A stretch of DNA of 64,000 bases from JBGSYJ01 sp041748075 (GCA_041748075.1 JBGTDX010000179.1:3743-67742), one strand, 5' to 3'. Shown: positions 8,661 to 19,683, numbered from the stretch's first letter. The notes: generated from the sequence alone by a model not told the origin. A program made the numbers and translations.

Positions 8661-10589
8661 ATGCAATTCAGATATGACATACGAAACGTCGCGATCATCG
8701 CTCACGTCGATCATGGGAAAACCACGCTGGTCGATGCGCTGCTCAAACAGGCGGGCGCTGTCCGCTCAAATCAGCACATCGACGAGCGGGTCATGGATTC
8801 GAACGACCTCGAGCGCGAGCGTGGCATCACGATTCTCGCGAAAAACACATCGATCCGCTACGTCGTCGACGCACCTGACGCCGTGGGCCATCCCGTCCAT
8901 CACGAGCCGACTCCAACTCATCTCGGAGGAGTGCTCCCGGCGGACTTCGTCCACCCGAGAGAGGTGAAGATCAACATCGTCGACACGCCGGGCCACGCCG
9001 ATTTCGGCGGCGAGGTTGAGCGCGTCCTCTCGATGGTCGACGGTGTCATTCTCCTGGTGGATGCCGCAGAAGGCCCGATGCCTCAAACGCGCTTCGTCCT
9101 TCGGAAGGCGCTCGGGCTTCAGCTGCTCCCGATCGTCGTCATCAACAAGATCGACCGGCCCGACGCCCGGTGGGTCGAAGTTCTCAACGAAGTGTTCGAC
9201 CTGATGATCGAGCTCGGCGCATCCGACGAACAGCTCGACTTCCCCGTTCTCTACGCCTCGGGACGCGACGGTTACGTCCGGATCGCACCGGATGACGGCA
9301 ATGACGACGTTCGTCCCCTCTTCGACGCGATTCTCAAGCGCATTCCACCTCCGGTGGGCAACGCCGATGGACCGCTGCAGATCCTCATTACGGCGATCGA
9401 CTACAACGAGTACGTCGGACGTCTCGCCGTCGGCAGAATTCAGCGCGGCAGGGTCCGCCAGGGCGAAGACGTCGTCCTGATCCTTCGCGATGGAAGCCAT
9501 CACAAGAAGCGCGTCGCGAAGCTGACCGTCTTCGAGGGCCTGCGCCGCGAGGAAGTCTCGGAAGCTGCCGCCGGCGAGATCGTGGCGCTGGCCGGCTTCA
9601 GCGAGGTCGAGATCGGCGAGACGATCGCTTCAGCGGAGTCCCCCGAGCAGATCGAACCGATTCCGATCGACGAACCGACCGTATCGATGTTCTGGATGGT
9701 GAACGACTCGCCGTTCGCCGGGCTGGAAGGCAAGTACGTGACGTCGCGAAACATCAAGGAGCGCCTCGAGAAGGAGCTCCGGAAAGACGTTGCCTTGCGC
9801 GTCCGGGAAACCGACCTTCCCGATCGCTTCGAAGTGAGCGGTCGCGGCGAGCTCCATCTCTCGATTCTCGCTGAGAACATGCGACGCGAGGGCTTCGAGT
9901 TCGCGCTGTCCCGGCCTCAGGTCATCACGAAGATGGTCGACGGCCACGTGCTCGAGCCGTATGAAGCGCTCGTCGTCGACGTCGACGAAGAGCATGTCGG
10001 AGCCGTGATGGACAAGCTCCAGATCCGTCGAGGTGAGATGTCGGACATGGTCAATCCAGGCAGCGGACGCGTTCGCATCGAGTTCAAGATTCCCACTCGC
10101 GGCCTCTTCGGGATTCGCACCGAGTTCCTCACGGAGACCCGCGGGACCGGTCTGCTGTATCACAACTTTCTGGAGTACGGCCCATACAAGGGCGACATCG
10201 CGTCGCGTGGCAAGGGCGCTCTCGTCTCCAAGGAATCGGGCGACACGACGGCGTACGCCCTCGAAGGACTCCAGGAGCGGGCAACCCTCTTCCTCGGACC
10301 GGGCAACAAAGTCTATGGCGGACAGGTCGTCGGCGAGAATTCTCGCGACGTCGACATGGTCATTCAAGCGTGTCGCAAAAAGCATCTGACCAACATGCGC
10401 GCTTCAGGCTCCGACATCGCCGTCCAGATGGCTCCGCCGAAAGTGCTGACGCTCGAACAGTGCCTCGAGTGGATCGATGAGGATGAACTGGTAGAGGTCA
10501 CGCCGAAGTCGATCCGGATTCGGAAGCGGACCCTCGATCACTCGGCTCGGAAGACCGCATCCAAGAAAACCTCTGAGATGGAAGGCTGA
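8661..10589 (+). CDS. typA: Ribosome-associated GTPase TypA/BipA
   Basis: Translational GTPase of 642 residues that binds 70S ribosomes and assists assembly and stress growth. Seen: G1 AHVDHGKTT (residues 11-19), switch I ERERGITILAKNTS, G3 IVDTPGHADFGG, G4 VVINKIDRPDARW, then domain II, the EF-G-like domains III and V, and the BipA-specific C-terminal region with GDTTAYALEGLQERATLF and the basic tail SIRIRKRT. Between switch I and the G3 strand there is an extra segment of about 32 residues (about bases 8857-8961) relative to E. coli BipA. A short Lys/Ser tail follows the family end. ATG 8661 gives the correct N-terminus; the open frame upstream is not conserved-looking. Confidence 0.95.
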   Translation: MQFRYDIRNVAIIAHVDHGKTTLVDALLKQAGAVRSNQHIDERVMDSNDLERERGITILAKNTSIRYVVDAPDAVGHPVHHEPTPTHLGGVLPADFVHPREVKINIVDTPGHADFGGEVERVLSMVDGVILLVDAAEGPMPQTRFVLRKALGLQLLPIVVINKIDRPDARWVEVLNEVFDLMIELGASDEQLDFPVLYASGRDGYVRIAPDDGNDDVRPLFDAILKRIPPPVGNADGPLQILITAIDYNEYVGRLAVGRIQRGRVRQGEDVVLILRDGSHHKKRVAKLTVFEGLRREEVSEAAAGEIVALAGFSEVEIGETIASAESPEQIEPIPIDEPTVSMFWMVNDSPFAGLEGKYVTSRNIKERLEKELRKDVALRVRETDLPDRFEVSGRGELHLSILAENMRREGFEFALSRPQVITKMVDGHVLEPYEALVVDVDEEHVGAVMDKLQIRRGEMSDMVNPGSGRVRIEFKIPTRGLFGIRTEFLTETRGTGLLYHNFLEYGPYKGDIASRGKGALVSKESGDTTAYALEGLQERATLFLGPGNKVYGGQVVGENSRDVDMVIQACRKKHLTNMRASGSDIAVQMAPPKVLTLEQCLEWIDEDELVEVTPKSIRIRKRTLDHSARKTASKKTSEMEG

Positions 10590-10678
10590 ACGGAGTCCCA
10601 CTTTTGTAACTCGACACCGACCTGAGACGGTCTTATCCTCTCGCCATCGATCTTCATCGCATGACGGAGGGCTTCAGT

Positions 10679-11149
10679 ATGCTTCCCGGAATTCGGACGG
10701 TGTCGTCCGCCTCGGTATTCACGGTTCTCCTCCTCGCTGGGTGCGTTGCATCGACGCCTCCAGGCTCCCCGATCCCTCCCGACCCGCCGCCGCCTCCGGC
10801 GGCCCCGGACTCTGCGCAATCAGCACAGGCGGCCGCGTGGCGCGCCCAGAAGTCCGCCGAGGTTCTCGAAATGATCAAGGGCCGCGAGAACGAGCCGGCG
10901 GAAGAAGTGTTCAAGAACATCAAGGTCTTGCGAGGAGTCCCGGCCGGACGGCTCATTCGCATCATGGACATGGGCTGGGGACGCGCGCTCGGCGTCGGCT
11001 GCGGTCACTGCCACGTCGTCGACAAGTGGGAGCTCGAGGACAGACCCCATAAACAGGTGGCGCGCGAGATGGCCGCCATGACCAGAACGATCAATGAGAA
11101 TCTCAAGGCGATCCCCAATCTGGGCGGACCGAATCCGGCGGTCAACTGA
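10679..11149 (+). CDS. CytoC_RC-type c-type cytochrome lipoprotein, ending at a TGA in its second haem site
   Basis: Exported cytochrome c related to the reaction-centre cytochrome (CytoC_RC) family. Seen: lipobox LLLAGC (Cys 22), a Pro-rich linker (PDPPPPPAAP), then the family core VFKNIKVLRGVPAGRLI and the haem site CGHCH at residues 108-112, followed by KQVAREMAAMTRTINEN. Relatives carry a second C-x-x-C-H-R-G site about 45 residues later. Here the frame reaches a TGA at 11147 exactly at the first Cys of that site; the next codons read ETCHRGEVKPALDLGP to a second stop at 11198. Start ATG 10679 has GGAGGG 7 bases upstream. Either selenocysteine, a nonsense mutation or a sequence error (see findings). 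Confidence 0.85.
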   Translation: MLPGIRTVSSASVFTVLLLAGCVASTPPGSPIPPDPPPPPAAPDSAQSAQAAAWRAQKSAEVLEMIKGRENEPAEEVFKNIKVLRGVPAGRLIRIMDMGWGRALGVGCGHCHVVDKWELEDRPHKQVAREMAAMTRTINENLKAIPNLGGPNPAVN

Positions 11150-11200
11150 GAGACCTGTCATCGCGGCGAGGTTAAACCGGCGCTCGATCTCGGACCCTGA
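11147..11200 (+). other. Candidate recoded TGA and C-terminal extension of the cytochrome
   Basis: The TGA codon 11147-11149, then 16 in-frame codons and a final TGA at 11198-11200. The extension contains TCHRG and KPALD, the expected end of the family, so coding sense is maintained after the first TGA. Downstream RNA could fold: CGAG (from 11167) pairs with CTCG (from 11183) around a 12-base loop beginning with G. A longer 9-bp stem, GACCTGTCA (11152-11160) with TGACAGGTC (11198-11206), encloses it. The short stem is weak as a SECIS, so the structural support is modest. Confidence 0.45.
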
Positions 11201-11216
11201 CAGGTCAGTTCGTACG

Positions 11217-11234
11217 GGCGGCCTGCGGGCCGCC
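11217..11234. terminator. GC-rich hairpin between convergent genes
   Basis: GGCGGCC and GGCCGCC pair perfectly around the 4-base loop TGCG. It lies between the cytochrome gene and the convergent aat stop, so it probably terminates one or both; the T tract after it is poor. Confidence 0.55.
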
Positions 11235-11251
11235 TTGCGAAACAATTTCGT

Positions 11252-11938
11252 TCATCTACGCTGAACGGACATCTGGTCGAACAACTCTCGTCCGGCCTTC
11301 TGCGCTTTTTCGAGCCGGTCGAGAAACGCGCTCCTGCTGATGAGCCGAGCGCCGAGCGACTCCATGTGCGGAGTCATCACCTGGATGTCGAACCAATCGA
11401 GTCCCCGCTCGTGCAGATGATCCATCAGATGGAGCAGCGCGAGCTTCGATGCGTCAGGCCTCCTGTAGAACATGCTTTCACCACCAAACGCACCGCCGGC
11501 GTCGACGCCGTAGATTCCTCCGACGAGCAGGTCGTCTTCCCAGACGTCGATGCTGTGCGCATGGCCCAGCCGGTGGAGCTCCGTGTACGCTTCGATCACT
11601 TCAGGGAAGATCCACGTTCCGTCCTGATCGGGCCTCGAAGCCTCTGCGCAGGCACGAATCACGGCGGGGAACGCACGATCGATCGTGAACGTGAATGCGG
11701 TGCTTCGCCGGGCGCGCTTCAAACTTCGTGAGACGTGCAGACGATCATAGTCGAGCACCGCACGCCGTTTCGGCGAGAACCATGGAAGTATCATTCCCTC
11801 GGCTGGCCAGGGGAAAATCCCATGACGGTACGCGTCGAGGATCGTCGCCGGTCGCAGATCGTCGCCGAGGGCGACGACATCGCCTCTGGCGCGGCGGGGA
11901 TCGGGAAATACGGAGCTCATGGTCATCTCGAGATCCAT
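11252..11938 (-). CDS. aat: Leucyl/phenylalanyl-tRNA--protein transferase
   Basis: Transfers Leu or Phe from aminoacyl-tRNA to the N-terminal Arg or Lys of proteins, creating N-degrons. 228 residues, a normal family length. Seen: the family opening VALGDDLRPATILDAYRHG, IFPWPAEGMILPWFSPKRR, the central DQDGTWIFPEVIEAY region, HSIDVWEDDLLVGGIYGV, GESMFYRRPDASKLAL and WFDIQVMTPHMESLGA. It is the last gene of clpS-clpA-aat on the minus strand, 62 bases after clpA, with a perfect palindrome in the gap. The three genes supply the tagging enzyme, the adaptor and the unfoldase of the bacterial N-degron pathway. ATG 11938 is used; ATG 11926 is possible. Confidence 0.95.
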   Translation of the reverse strand: MDLEMTMSSVFPDPRRARGDVVALGDDLRPATILDAYRHGIFPWPAEGMILPWFSPKRRAVLDYDRLHVSRSLKRARRSTAFTFTIDRAFPAVIRACAEASRPDQDGTWIFPEVIEAYTELHRLGHAHSIDVWEDDLLVGGIYGVDAGGAFGGESMFYRRPDASKLALLHLMDHLHERGLDWFDIQVMTPHMESLGARLISRSAFLDRLEKAQKAGRELFDQMSVQRR

Positions 11939-11962
11939 GATGACCCTAACCGATCACTGAAC

Positions 11963-11990
11963 GTGTCATCCTGAGCGCTCAGGATGACAC
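11963..11990. repeat. Perfect 28-bp palindrome in the clpA-aat gap
   Basis: GTGTCATCCTGAGC joined directly to its reverse complement GCTCAGGATGACAC. As RNA it would form a hairpin of about 12 bp. The arms are the outer arms of the dispersed family A repeat found near 36.7, 38.6, 55.0 and 62.3 kb, so this looks like a solo stem of that family. It could attenuate or process the clpA-aat transcript. Confidence 0.75.
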
Positions 11991-12000
11991 CGTGGCGTTT

Positions 12001-14247
<2,247 letters not shown>

Positions 14248-14344
14248 CGTTCGGTTCCTGCGATAGCTCAGAATACAGTAGACCCCGCAAACGCCGTGGT
14301 TTCCCTACTCCCGCCTGTCTCCTGTGTGCTGCCTACTCTCAAAC

Positions 14345-14659
14345 TCACGCCTCTTCCATTGTGCACAGCAATGGGTATTCGTTGGCCTGCGCCATGGTCG
14401 TCGTCATCGCCACTTTCATCTGGGCAACCTCGTAAGTGAACGTCCCGGCCACTCCCACACCCCTCTTGTGAACGTGAAGCATTACCTGCACCGCCTCGTC
14501 CTCAGGCAGGTGAAATACGGATTCCAGCACGTGGACGACGAACTCCATGGTCGTGAAGTCATCGTTGTGGAGCAGCACCTTGAACAACGGAGGCTTCCTG
14601 ACGCGCGTGCGGCTCTCCGCGACCGCCGCTTCTTCATTTTCGTACTGGGGAGGCAGCAT
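14345..14659 (-). CDS. clpS: ClpS adaptor protein
   Basis: Adaptor that delivers proteins with N-terminal Leu, Phe, Tyr or Trp to ClpA. From ATG 14659 it has 104 residues, close to the usual size; TTG 14716 would add 19. Seen: a disordered acidic N-terminus, then KPPLFKVLLHNDDFTTMEFV, where the Asn-Asp-Asp that binds the substrate alpha-amino group is intact, FHLPEDEAVQVMLHVHKRG with the conserved His, and GTFTYEVAQMKV. First gene of the clpS-clpA-aat group. Neither candidate start has a good ribosome-binding site, so the exact N-terminus is open. Confidence 0.94.
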   Translation of the reverse strand: MLPPQYENEEAAVAESRTRVRKPPLFKVLLHNDDFTTMEFVVHVLESVFHLPEDEAVQVMLHVHKRGVGVAGTFTYEVAQMKVAMTTTMAQANEYPLLCTMEEA

Positions 14660-14808
14660 TCGGGAGGGAAAACGATAAAGCGAAGAGTGGGATTCCGCTG
14701 ACGTCGTGGGGAACAATCCCGTAAGACGTTCCGGGTTGCAGCATGAACCTTGCAGGGTTCCATCAGCAATTGCGGGTTCTCAAATGATCTCGCGGGGAGG
14801 ATATGAAG

Positions 14809-15582
14809 ATGGCGAAGAAACATTTAAGAGGACTGAAGGTGGCGGTACTCGCAGCGGACGGATTCGAGCAGGTCGAGCTCACGAAACCGGTTGCCGCCCT
14901 GAGAAAACAGGGGGCAGAGGTGGAAATCCTTTCTCTCGAGGAAGGAAAAATCCGCGGAGTAAACGGTCTCGCCCCTGGCCGCAAAGTGTCCGTAGACGGC
15001 GCTATACGGGCCTCGAGTCCGGACGACTACGATGCACTGCTCCTGCCGGGAGGACTGAAGAATCCTGACAAGCTCCGTCAGAGCGAAGACGTACGGGATT
15101 TCGTGCGAAGCATTGAGACCGCCGGGAAGCCGATCGCGGTGATCTGTCACGCACCCTGGATTCTGATCTCCTCGGGAGTTATCGCCGGCAGACGGTTGAC
15201 CTCCTGGCCTGGTATTCAGGACGACGTCCGCAACGCTGGAGCCCATTGGATCGACGGCGCTCTGGTGCGGGATGGAAACTGGGTCTCGAGCCGCGATCCG
15301 GATGATCTGCCGCACTTCATCGAAGGGATGATCGACCTGTTCTCCGAGAGTGCTCCCGACATCGAGGAGCAACCCTCGCGGCTCGTGCCTGCGGCGTCCG
15401 TCGTGCTCGGGGCAGTCGCGGTAGGAGCGGTCGGCTACTACCTGAACCGCAAACGGCAGGAGGAGGTCGGACTGGTCGTCAGCGACATCGAAATGATAGA
15501 TCCCGCGGGCGAGCCCGCACAGTCCACGATCGACACTCTTCCCGGCACGCCGACCACACCCCTTTCACCCCCGTCAGTCTGA
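14809..15582 (+). CDS. DJ-1/PfpI-family protein with C-terminal membrane anchor
   Basis: Class I glutamine-amidotransferase-like DJ-1/PfpI domain (about residues 8-180): KVAVLAADGFEQVELTKPV with the conserved acidic residue, DALLLPGGL, and the nucleophile elbow AVICHAPWILIS with the catalytic Cys followed by His. Relatives act as deglycases, chaperones or proteases. Unusual is the C-terminal extension: after an acidic linker comes a hydrophobic stretch VVLGAVAVGAVGYYLN followed by KRK, so the domain is probably tethered to the membrane, and then a Pro/Thr-rich tail. The start ATG 14809 is 8 bases after GGGGAGG; ATG 14803 is too close. A strong hairpin follows the gene. Confidence 0.85.
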   Translation: MAKKHLRGLKVAVLAADGFEQVELTKPVAALRKQGAEVEILSLEEGKIRGVNGLAPGRKVSVDGAIRASSPDDYDALLLPGGLKNPDKLRQSEDVRDFVRSIETAGKPIAVICHAPWILISSGVIAGRRLTSWPGIQDDVRNAGAHWIDGALVRDGNWVSSRDPDDLPHFIEGMIDLFSESAPDIEEQPSRLVPAASVVLGAVAVGAVGYYLNRKRQEEVGLVVSDIEMIDPAGEPAQSTIDTLPGTPTTPLSPPSV

Positions 15583-15602
15583 GCCGACAGCCTGCGGAGG
15601 AT

Positions 15603-15633
15603 GGTCCGGCCGGCGCAGCGGTTCGGCCGGACC
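15603..15633 (+). terminator. Hairpin terminator after the DJ-1 gene
   Basis: A 10-bp perfect stem, GGTCCGGCCG with CGGCCGGACC, around an 11-base loop, 20 bases after the DJ-1 gene stop. The T-rich tail is short. Confidence 0.6.
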
Positions 15634-15812
15634 GCTGCCTTCGGCCCAAATCTGCAGATTCCTTTGACGATGGATGGCACTTCTGTCATCTTCAGCACGG
15701 CGGAGCTCGGCTGAACAGTGCCAGTTGCCAGAATTGCGTGGCCTGAAACTTGTACAGGAAGAGCCCCGACAGGCGTCGGAACAGAAGCTGTAGAGTCAAA
15801 GGAGACAGGCGT

Positions 15813-16394
15813 TTGCTGGAAAAAGCCCCTTCCCGGCGTGAGTCGGTCATGCTGTTCGCCCGCAATTTTTTCAAGCATCCCCGGATGCTCGGATCGCTGA
15901 TCCCGAGCTCCCGCTTTCTCATCGATGAACTGCTCGCTCAAGTGAACTGGAGCGGTGCGCGAGTCCTTGTCGAGTACGGCCCCGGCGTAGGTAGCTTCAC
16001 GACCGAGATTCTCCGCAGGATGCATCCCGACGCGAAACTCATCGTCATCGAAATGAATGAGGAGTTCGTAAGCCTGCTGCGCTCGTCCTACGACGATCCC
16101 CGGCTCCACGTCGTCCATGGATCTGCAGATGACGTCCAGTCGGTGCTTGCCGGCCTCGGACTCGAGCACGCGGATTACGTGATCTCAGGCATTCCATTCA
16201 GCACGATGCCGCCAGCCGTTCGCGACAGCATTCTGCAACAGACCCATGATGCGCTGGGGAACGAGGGTGCCTTCCTGGTCTACCAGTTCTCCGGCGACGT
16301 GCTGCCTCACCTGAAGGGACTCTTCCGGGAGGTCAGACAGGACTTCGAACTGCTGAACATCCTGCCAGCACGGCTCTTCTTCTGCTTCCGATAG
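15813..16394 (+). CDS. SAM-dependent methyltransferase, phospholipid N-methyltransferase-like
   Basis: Class I Rossmann methyltransferase of about 193 residues. Seen: N-terminal FARNFFKHPRMLGSLIPSSR, typical of the PmtA-like/KsgA-like group; SAM-binding motif I VLVEYGPGVGSFT; acidic end of strand 2 in LIVIEMNEEF; and VHGSADDVQSV. Where KsgA has its NLPY catalytic motif, it has ISGIPFSTMPP, as in phospholipid N-methyltransferases. A likely substrate is phosphatidylethanolamine, by inference. The TTG start at 15813 is preceded 8 bases earlier by AAAGGAGA; ATG 15849 would lack a site. It converges on the GGDEF/EAL gene with a 9-base gap. Confidence 0.82.
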   Translation: MLEKAPSRRESVMLFARNFFKHPRMLGSLIPSSRFLIDELLAQVNWSGARVLVEYGPGVGSFTTEILRRMHPDAKLIVIEMNEEFVSLLRSSYDDPRLHVVHGSADDVQSVLAGLGLEHADYVISGIPFSTMPPAVRDSILQQTHDALGNEGAFLVYQFSGDVLPHLKGLFREVRQDFELLNILPARLFFCFR

Positions 16395-16403
16395 GAAGGC
16401 GCG

Positions 16404-19280
16404 TTACGCCCTACGGCCGACGACGTTGGGCTCAGCGCGGCGCAGCAGCTCCTGCATTTCGAGCGGCGGGAGAGGCCGGCTGATGAAGTGCCCCTGAATC
16501 TCCTCGCAGTCCTGCGCACGCAGAAACTCGAGCTGCGCCTGACTCTCGACTCCCTCGGCGATCACTTTGAGGCCCAGCGCGTGACCCATGGCGATGACCG
16601 CAGCCACGATCGCCGCGTCTCCGGCGTCCGCCGGGATGTCCCTGACGAATGACTGATCGATCTTCACTCGATCGAGGGCGAAGCGCTTGAGGTGCTTGAG
16701 CGACGACTGGCCTGTACCGAGATCGTCCATCCAGAGTCTCACGCCCATGCCCTTCGCCTGGCGAAGCACGTCGAGGGTCTGGTCCACGTTGCTCATTGCC
16801 GTGGTTTCCGTGATTTCAAGCGCCAGCACTCGCGGATCCAACCCCGTGGTCATCAGAATCCGTTGCACGGTCTTGAGCATGTCTCTCTGATGAAACTGGC
16901 GGGTAGAAAGATTGACGGCCACCGTGAGTGGTTGCAGGGACTGATCCTGCCAGGACTTCACCTGCCGGCAGGCGGTCTCGAGGACCCATTCACCGATTCC
17001 CAGAAGCAGTCGCATTTCCTCGGCTATCTCGATGAACTCTTTGGCATCGACGAGTCCCCGGTCAGGGTGATGCCAGCGAACCAGGGCTTCCATTCCGACC
17101 AGGTCGCCAGTCGACAACTTCACGATAGGCTGGTAATGCACCTCGAAGTCTTCCAGCTCGAACGCGCGGCGAAGGGCCTTCTGAACCGTCATCCGCTCCA
17201 TCGCGCGGCGATTCATTTCCGGCGTGCAGAGCTGGTACGTATTCCGTCCTCGCTCCTTGGCCTGGTACATGGCACTGTCGGCATTTTTGAGAAGAGTCTC
17301 CGCGTCATCTCCGTCGCTCGGAAACAGCGCAATACCGATGCTCGTTGTGAGGAAGAGCTCCTGACCTTCGAGGACGAAGGGCTGAGCAATGGTCTGAAGG
17401 ATCTTCTGCGCGATGATGACCGCGTCGTCTTCACCGCTCAACTCATTGAGCAGCAGCGTGAACTCATCCCCTCCGAGCCGGGCCACCGTATCCTGCTCGC
17501 GCACGGCGTTGCTCAGTCTCTCGCCCACCCCCCACAGGAGCTGATCACCCGCGGAATGACCGAGCGTATCGTTGACGAATTTGAACTGATCGAGATCGAG
17601 AAACATGACGGCCACGCAACGCTTGAAGCGGCGGGCCTGGCCCAGAGCGATAGTCAACCGGTCTTTGAAGAGCACACGGTTCGGAAGCCCGGTGAGCTCG
17701 TCGTGGTAGGCGTGATACTCGATCTTCTGCTCGGCGATCTTCCGGTCGGTGATGTCGATGAGCGTGCCTTCGAGGCATGTCGGCTGGCCTTCTTCGTCCT
17801 CGATCAGCGTCATGTTTTCGAGAATCCAGACGGGTGTTCCGTCACGCCGCCGCAGACGTACCTCGAGGTTCGTCACAGACCGCTCTTTCTTCAGTCGCTC
17901 GAGAACAGATTGGCGGAGTGCGGAGTCGAAGTAGACATCGAACGCCCCCTGAGCCAGAAGCTCCTCGCGGCTGTCGTAGCCGAAGATTCTGGCGCAGGCA
18001 TCGTTGCAGTCCAGAATTTGACCGTCGAGCGAGTTTCGATACACGCCCGCCAGATTCCGCTCGAACAGATGGCGGTAGCGTCGCTCCGAGGCTAGCAGGG
18101 CATCCTCGGCATGCTTGCGGTCGCTCACGTCACGGAAACTCCAGACGCGTCCCACGGGCTTTCCGTCGATCAGCTGAGGGGTCGAGTAGCGCTCGAATAC
18201 CCTGCCGTCCTTGAATTCGAGAATGTCGAAACTTTCGGTATCCGGCTTCGCGGAGATCTCGCGGAACCGCCTTACGAAGCTCTCCGGAGTTTTCATCAGA
18301 CTGCTGACGAAACCCAATGTCGTCTCGTTGACCGGCCTCTTCAACTCTTCGGGTGGAATGTCCCACATCTCGGAATATCGCCGGTTGTAGGAAACGACGT
18401 TGCCTTTCAGGTCGGCAACCAGCATCCCGTCGTAGGTTGACTCCAGCGTGGACCGCAGCAGGGACAGGCTCTGTTCCAGCTCTGCCTCGACTCGTTTCCG
18501 TTCGGTAATATCGCGGGCGATACCCTGCACGCCGACCGGCTTCGAGTTCTCGTAGATGAGCCGTGTTCCGACTTCAACGGGGACGCGGTGTCCGTCCTTT
18601 GCGACGAGCTCCAGCTCGTAGAAAGTCGTGGTTTCTTCCCCCGTGATCTTCTTTGCCAGCATCTCATGGGCAATCGGCACCAGGTCGGGAGGAAGGATGT
18701 CCTCGACGGCGAGCTGGAGCGCCTCCTCGCGCGAGTAGCCGGATATCCTCTCCCCGGCCTTATTGAGCGAGGTGAACCTGCCCGCAAGGTCATGCGTGTA
18801 GACGATGTCGTTGGCGTTCTCGAAGAGCTCCCGATAGCGTTCTTCGCTCCGTCGAAGTGACTCGCCGGCCTTACGTCTCTCGGTGATCTCTCGGGCGATG
18901 ATCTGAACGGCCGGCTCATTCTGGAACGTAAGGGGACCTGCCGCGAGCTCGACATCGAGCACGCTCCCGCCTCCAAGCTCCAGCCGCGTTTCCACGGCCG
19001 AGGTTTCCTGTCCCTGAGCCTGAACTGAAAGTATGGTTCGCTCGACGAGTTCGCGATCGTCGGAATGTATGAACGTGGCCAGGCTTGCGCCGATCAACTC
19101 CTCAGCGGGCTGTCCGAGCATTTGTGCGCCGGCAGTGTTCACGAACACGATCCGGTTGTGACTCTGAACCACGATCATGTCGGGAGAGAGCTCCACCAAC
19201 CGGCGGTAAAGCCGCTCCCGCTCGCGCAGGGCCTCGAACGTCGGGTGAGTCTGATCCCGTTCGTCTGGAGGGTCGGTCAT
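16404..19280 (-). CDS. PAS-rich GGDEF/EAL cyclic-di-GMP protein
   Basis: Cytoplasmic signalling protein of 958 residues. Order: four PAS domains (starting roughly at residues 20, 145, 270 and 392, each introduced by a SEERYRELFE-like helix), a GGDEF diguanylate cyclase (about 520-680) and an EAL phosphodiesterase (about 695-945). GGDEF is intact in RLGGDEFTLLL and the inhibitory I-site RxxD (REQD) lies five residues before it. The EAL domain has MEALVRWHHP, WMDDLGTGQSS and VIAEGVES, the residues of active enzymes. It has no TM segment, so the PAS domains sense internal signals such as redox or ligands. Single gene, convergent with the methyltransferase gene. Confidence 0.94.
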   Translation of the reverse strand: MTDPPDERDQTHPTFEALRERERLYRRLVELSPDMIVVQSHNRIVFVNTAGAQMLGQPAEELIGASLATFIHSDDRELVERTILSVQAQGQETSAVETRLELGGGSVLDVELAAGPLTFQNEPAVQIIAREITERRKAGESLRRSEERYRELFENANDIVYTHDLAGRFTSLNKAGERISGYSREEALQLAVEDILPPDLVPIAHEMLAKKITGEETTTFYELELVAKDGHRVPVEVGTRLIYENSKPVGVQGIARDITERKRVEAELEQSLSLLRSTLESTYDGMLVADLKGNVVSYNRRYSEMWDIPPEELKRPVNETTLGFVSSLMKTPESFVRRFREISAKPDTESFDILEFKDGRVFERYSTPQLIDGKPVGRVWSFRDVSDRKHAEDALLASERRYRHLFERNLAGVYRNSLDGQILDCNDACARIFGYDSREELLAQGAFDVYFDSALRQSVLERLKKERSVTNLEVRLRRRDGTPVWILENMTLIEDEEGQPTCLEGTLIDITDRKIAEQKIEYHAYHDELTGLPNRVLFKDRLTIALGQARRFKRCVAVMFLDLDQFKFVNDTLGHSAGDQLLWGVGERLSNAVREQDTVARLGGDEFTLLLNELSGEDDAVIIAQKILQTIAQPFVLEGQELFLTTSIGIALFPSDGDDAETLLKNADSAMYQAKERGRNTYQLCTPEMNRRAMERMTVQKALRRAFELEDFEVHYQPIVKLSTGDLVGMEALVRWHHPDRGLVDAKEFIEIAEEMRLLLGIGEWVLETACRQVKSWQDQSLQPLTVAVNLSTRQFHQRDMLKTVQRILMTTGLDPRVLALEITETTAMSNVDQTLDVLRQAKGMGVRLWMDDLGTGQSSLKHLKRFALDRVKIDQSFVRDIPADAGDAAIVAAVIAMGHALGLKVIAEGVESQAQLEFLRAQDCEEIQGHFISRPLPPLEMQELLRRAEPNVVGRRA

Positions 19281-19683
19281 CTGGCCTCTCGCCTTCTCGT
19301 ATGGCCCACACCGGGCACGGACATCTTCCGCATCAGGGTCGCGCCTTTCGATCCTGAGACGATCGTCGCCGCATTGATGTCACCCACCACAATTCAGTAC
19401 GGTGCTGACATGTCGAGGACTCTGCCCACTCCGAGGATAATCGGAATCGGAGCGGGATCATAGTGTGGAGCTCCGGCAACCTGCCGGAGCATTGGAGGAG
19501 GACCACCCGCCGCGGCAGCCATTCCCAGACATTCGTTCCTGACAAGCAAAGAAACTTTACCCGGACCTCGATTCGAGGCGAGATCAGCGCGGGCAATGCT
19601 CTCCTCCGCCTGGCAGAACCCTTCCAGCATAACGCAGAGTCATTCCAAAAATCTTGAAGATTGATCCGGAACGCGCGAAACAG
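19281..19683. other. Intergenic region with a strong hairpin at 19470-19490
   Basis: About 400 bases between two minus-strand genes, with no convincing gene in either strand. It includes a perfect 9-bp hairpin, GCTCCGGCA with TGCCGGAGC around 3 bases. The hairpin may end transcription of the small gene at 19684-19938 or sit in the leader of the GGDEF/EAL gene. No other structure was recognised. Confidence 0.5.

Noticed and set aside
16692..18095. Plus-strand ORF of 467 codons opposite the GGDEF/EAL gene
   Set aside because: Mirror of a well-conserved signalling gene, no recognisable domain.
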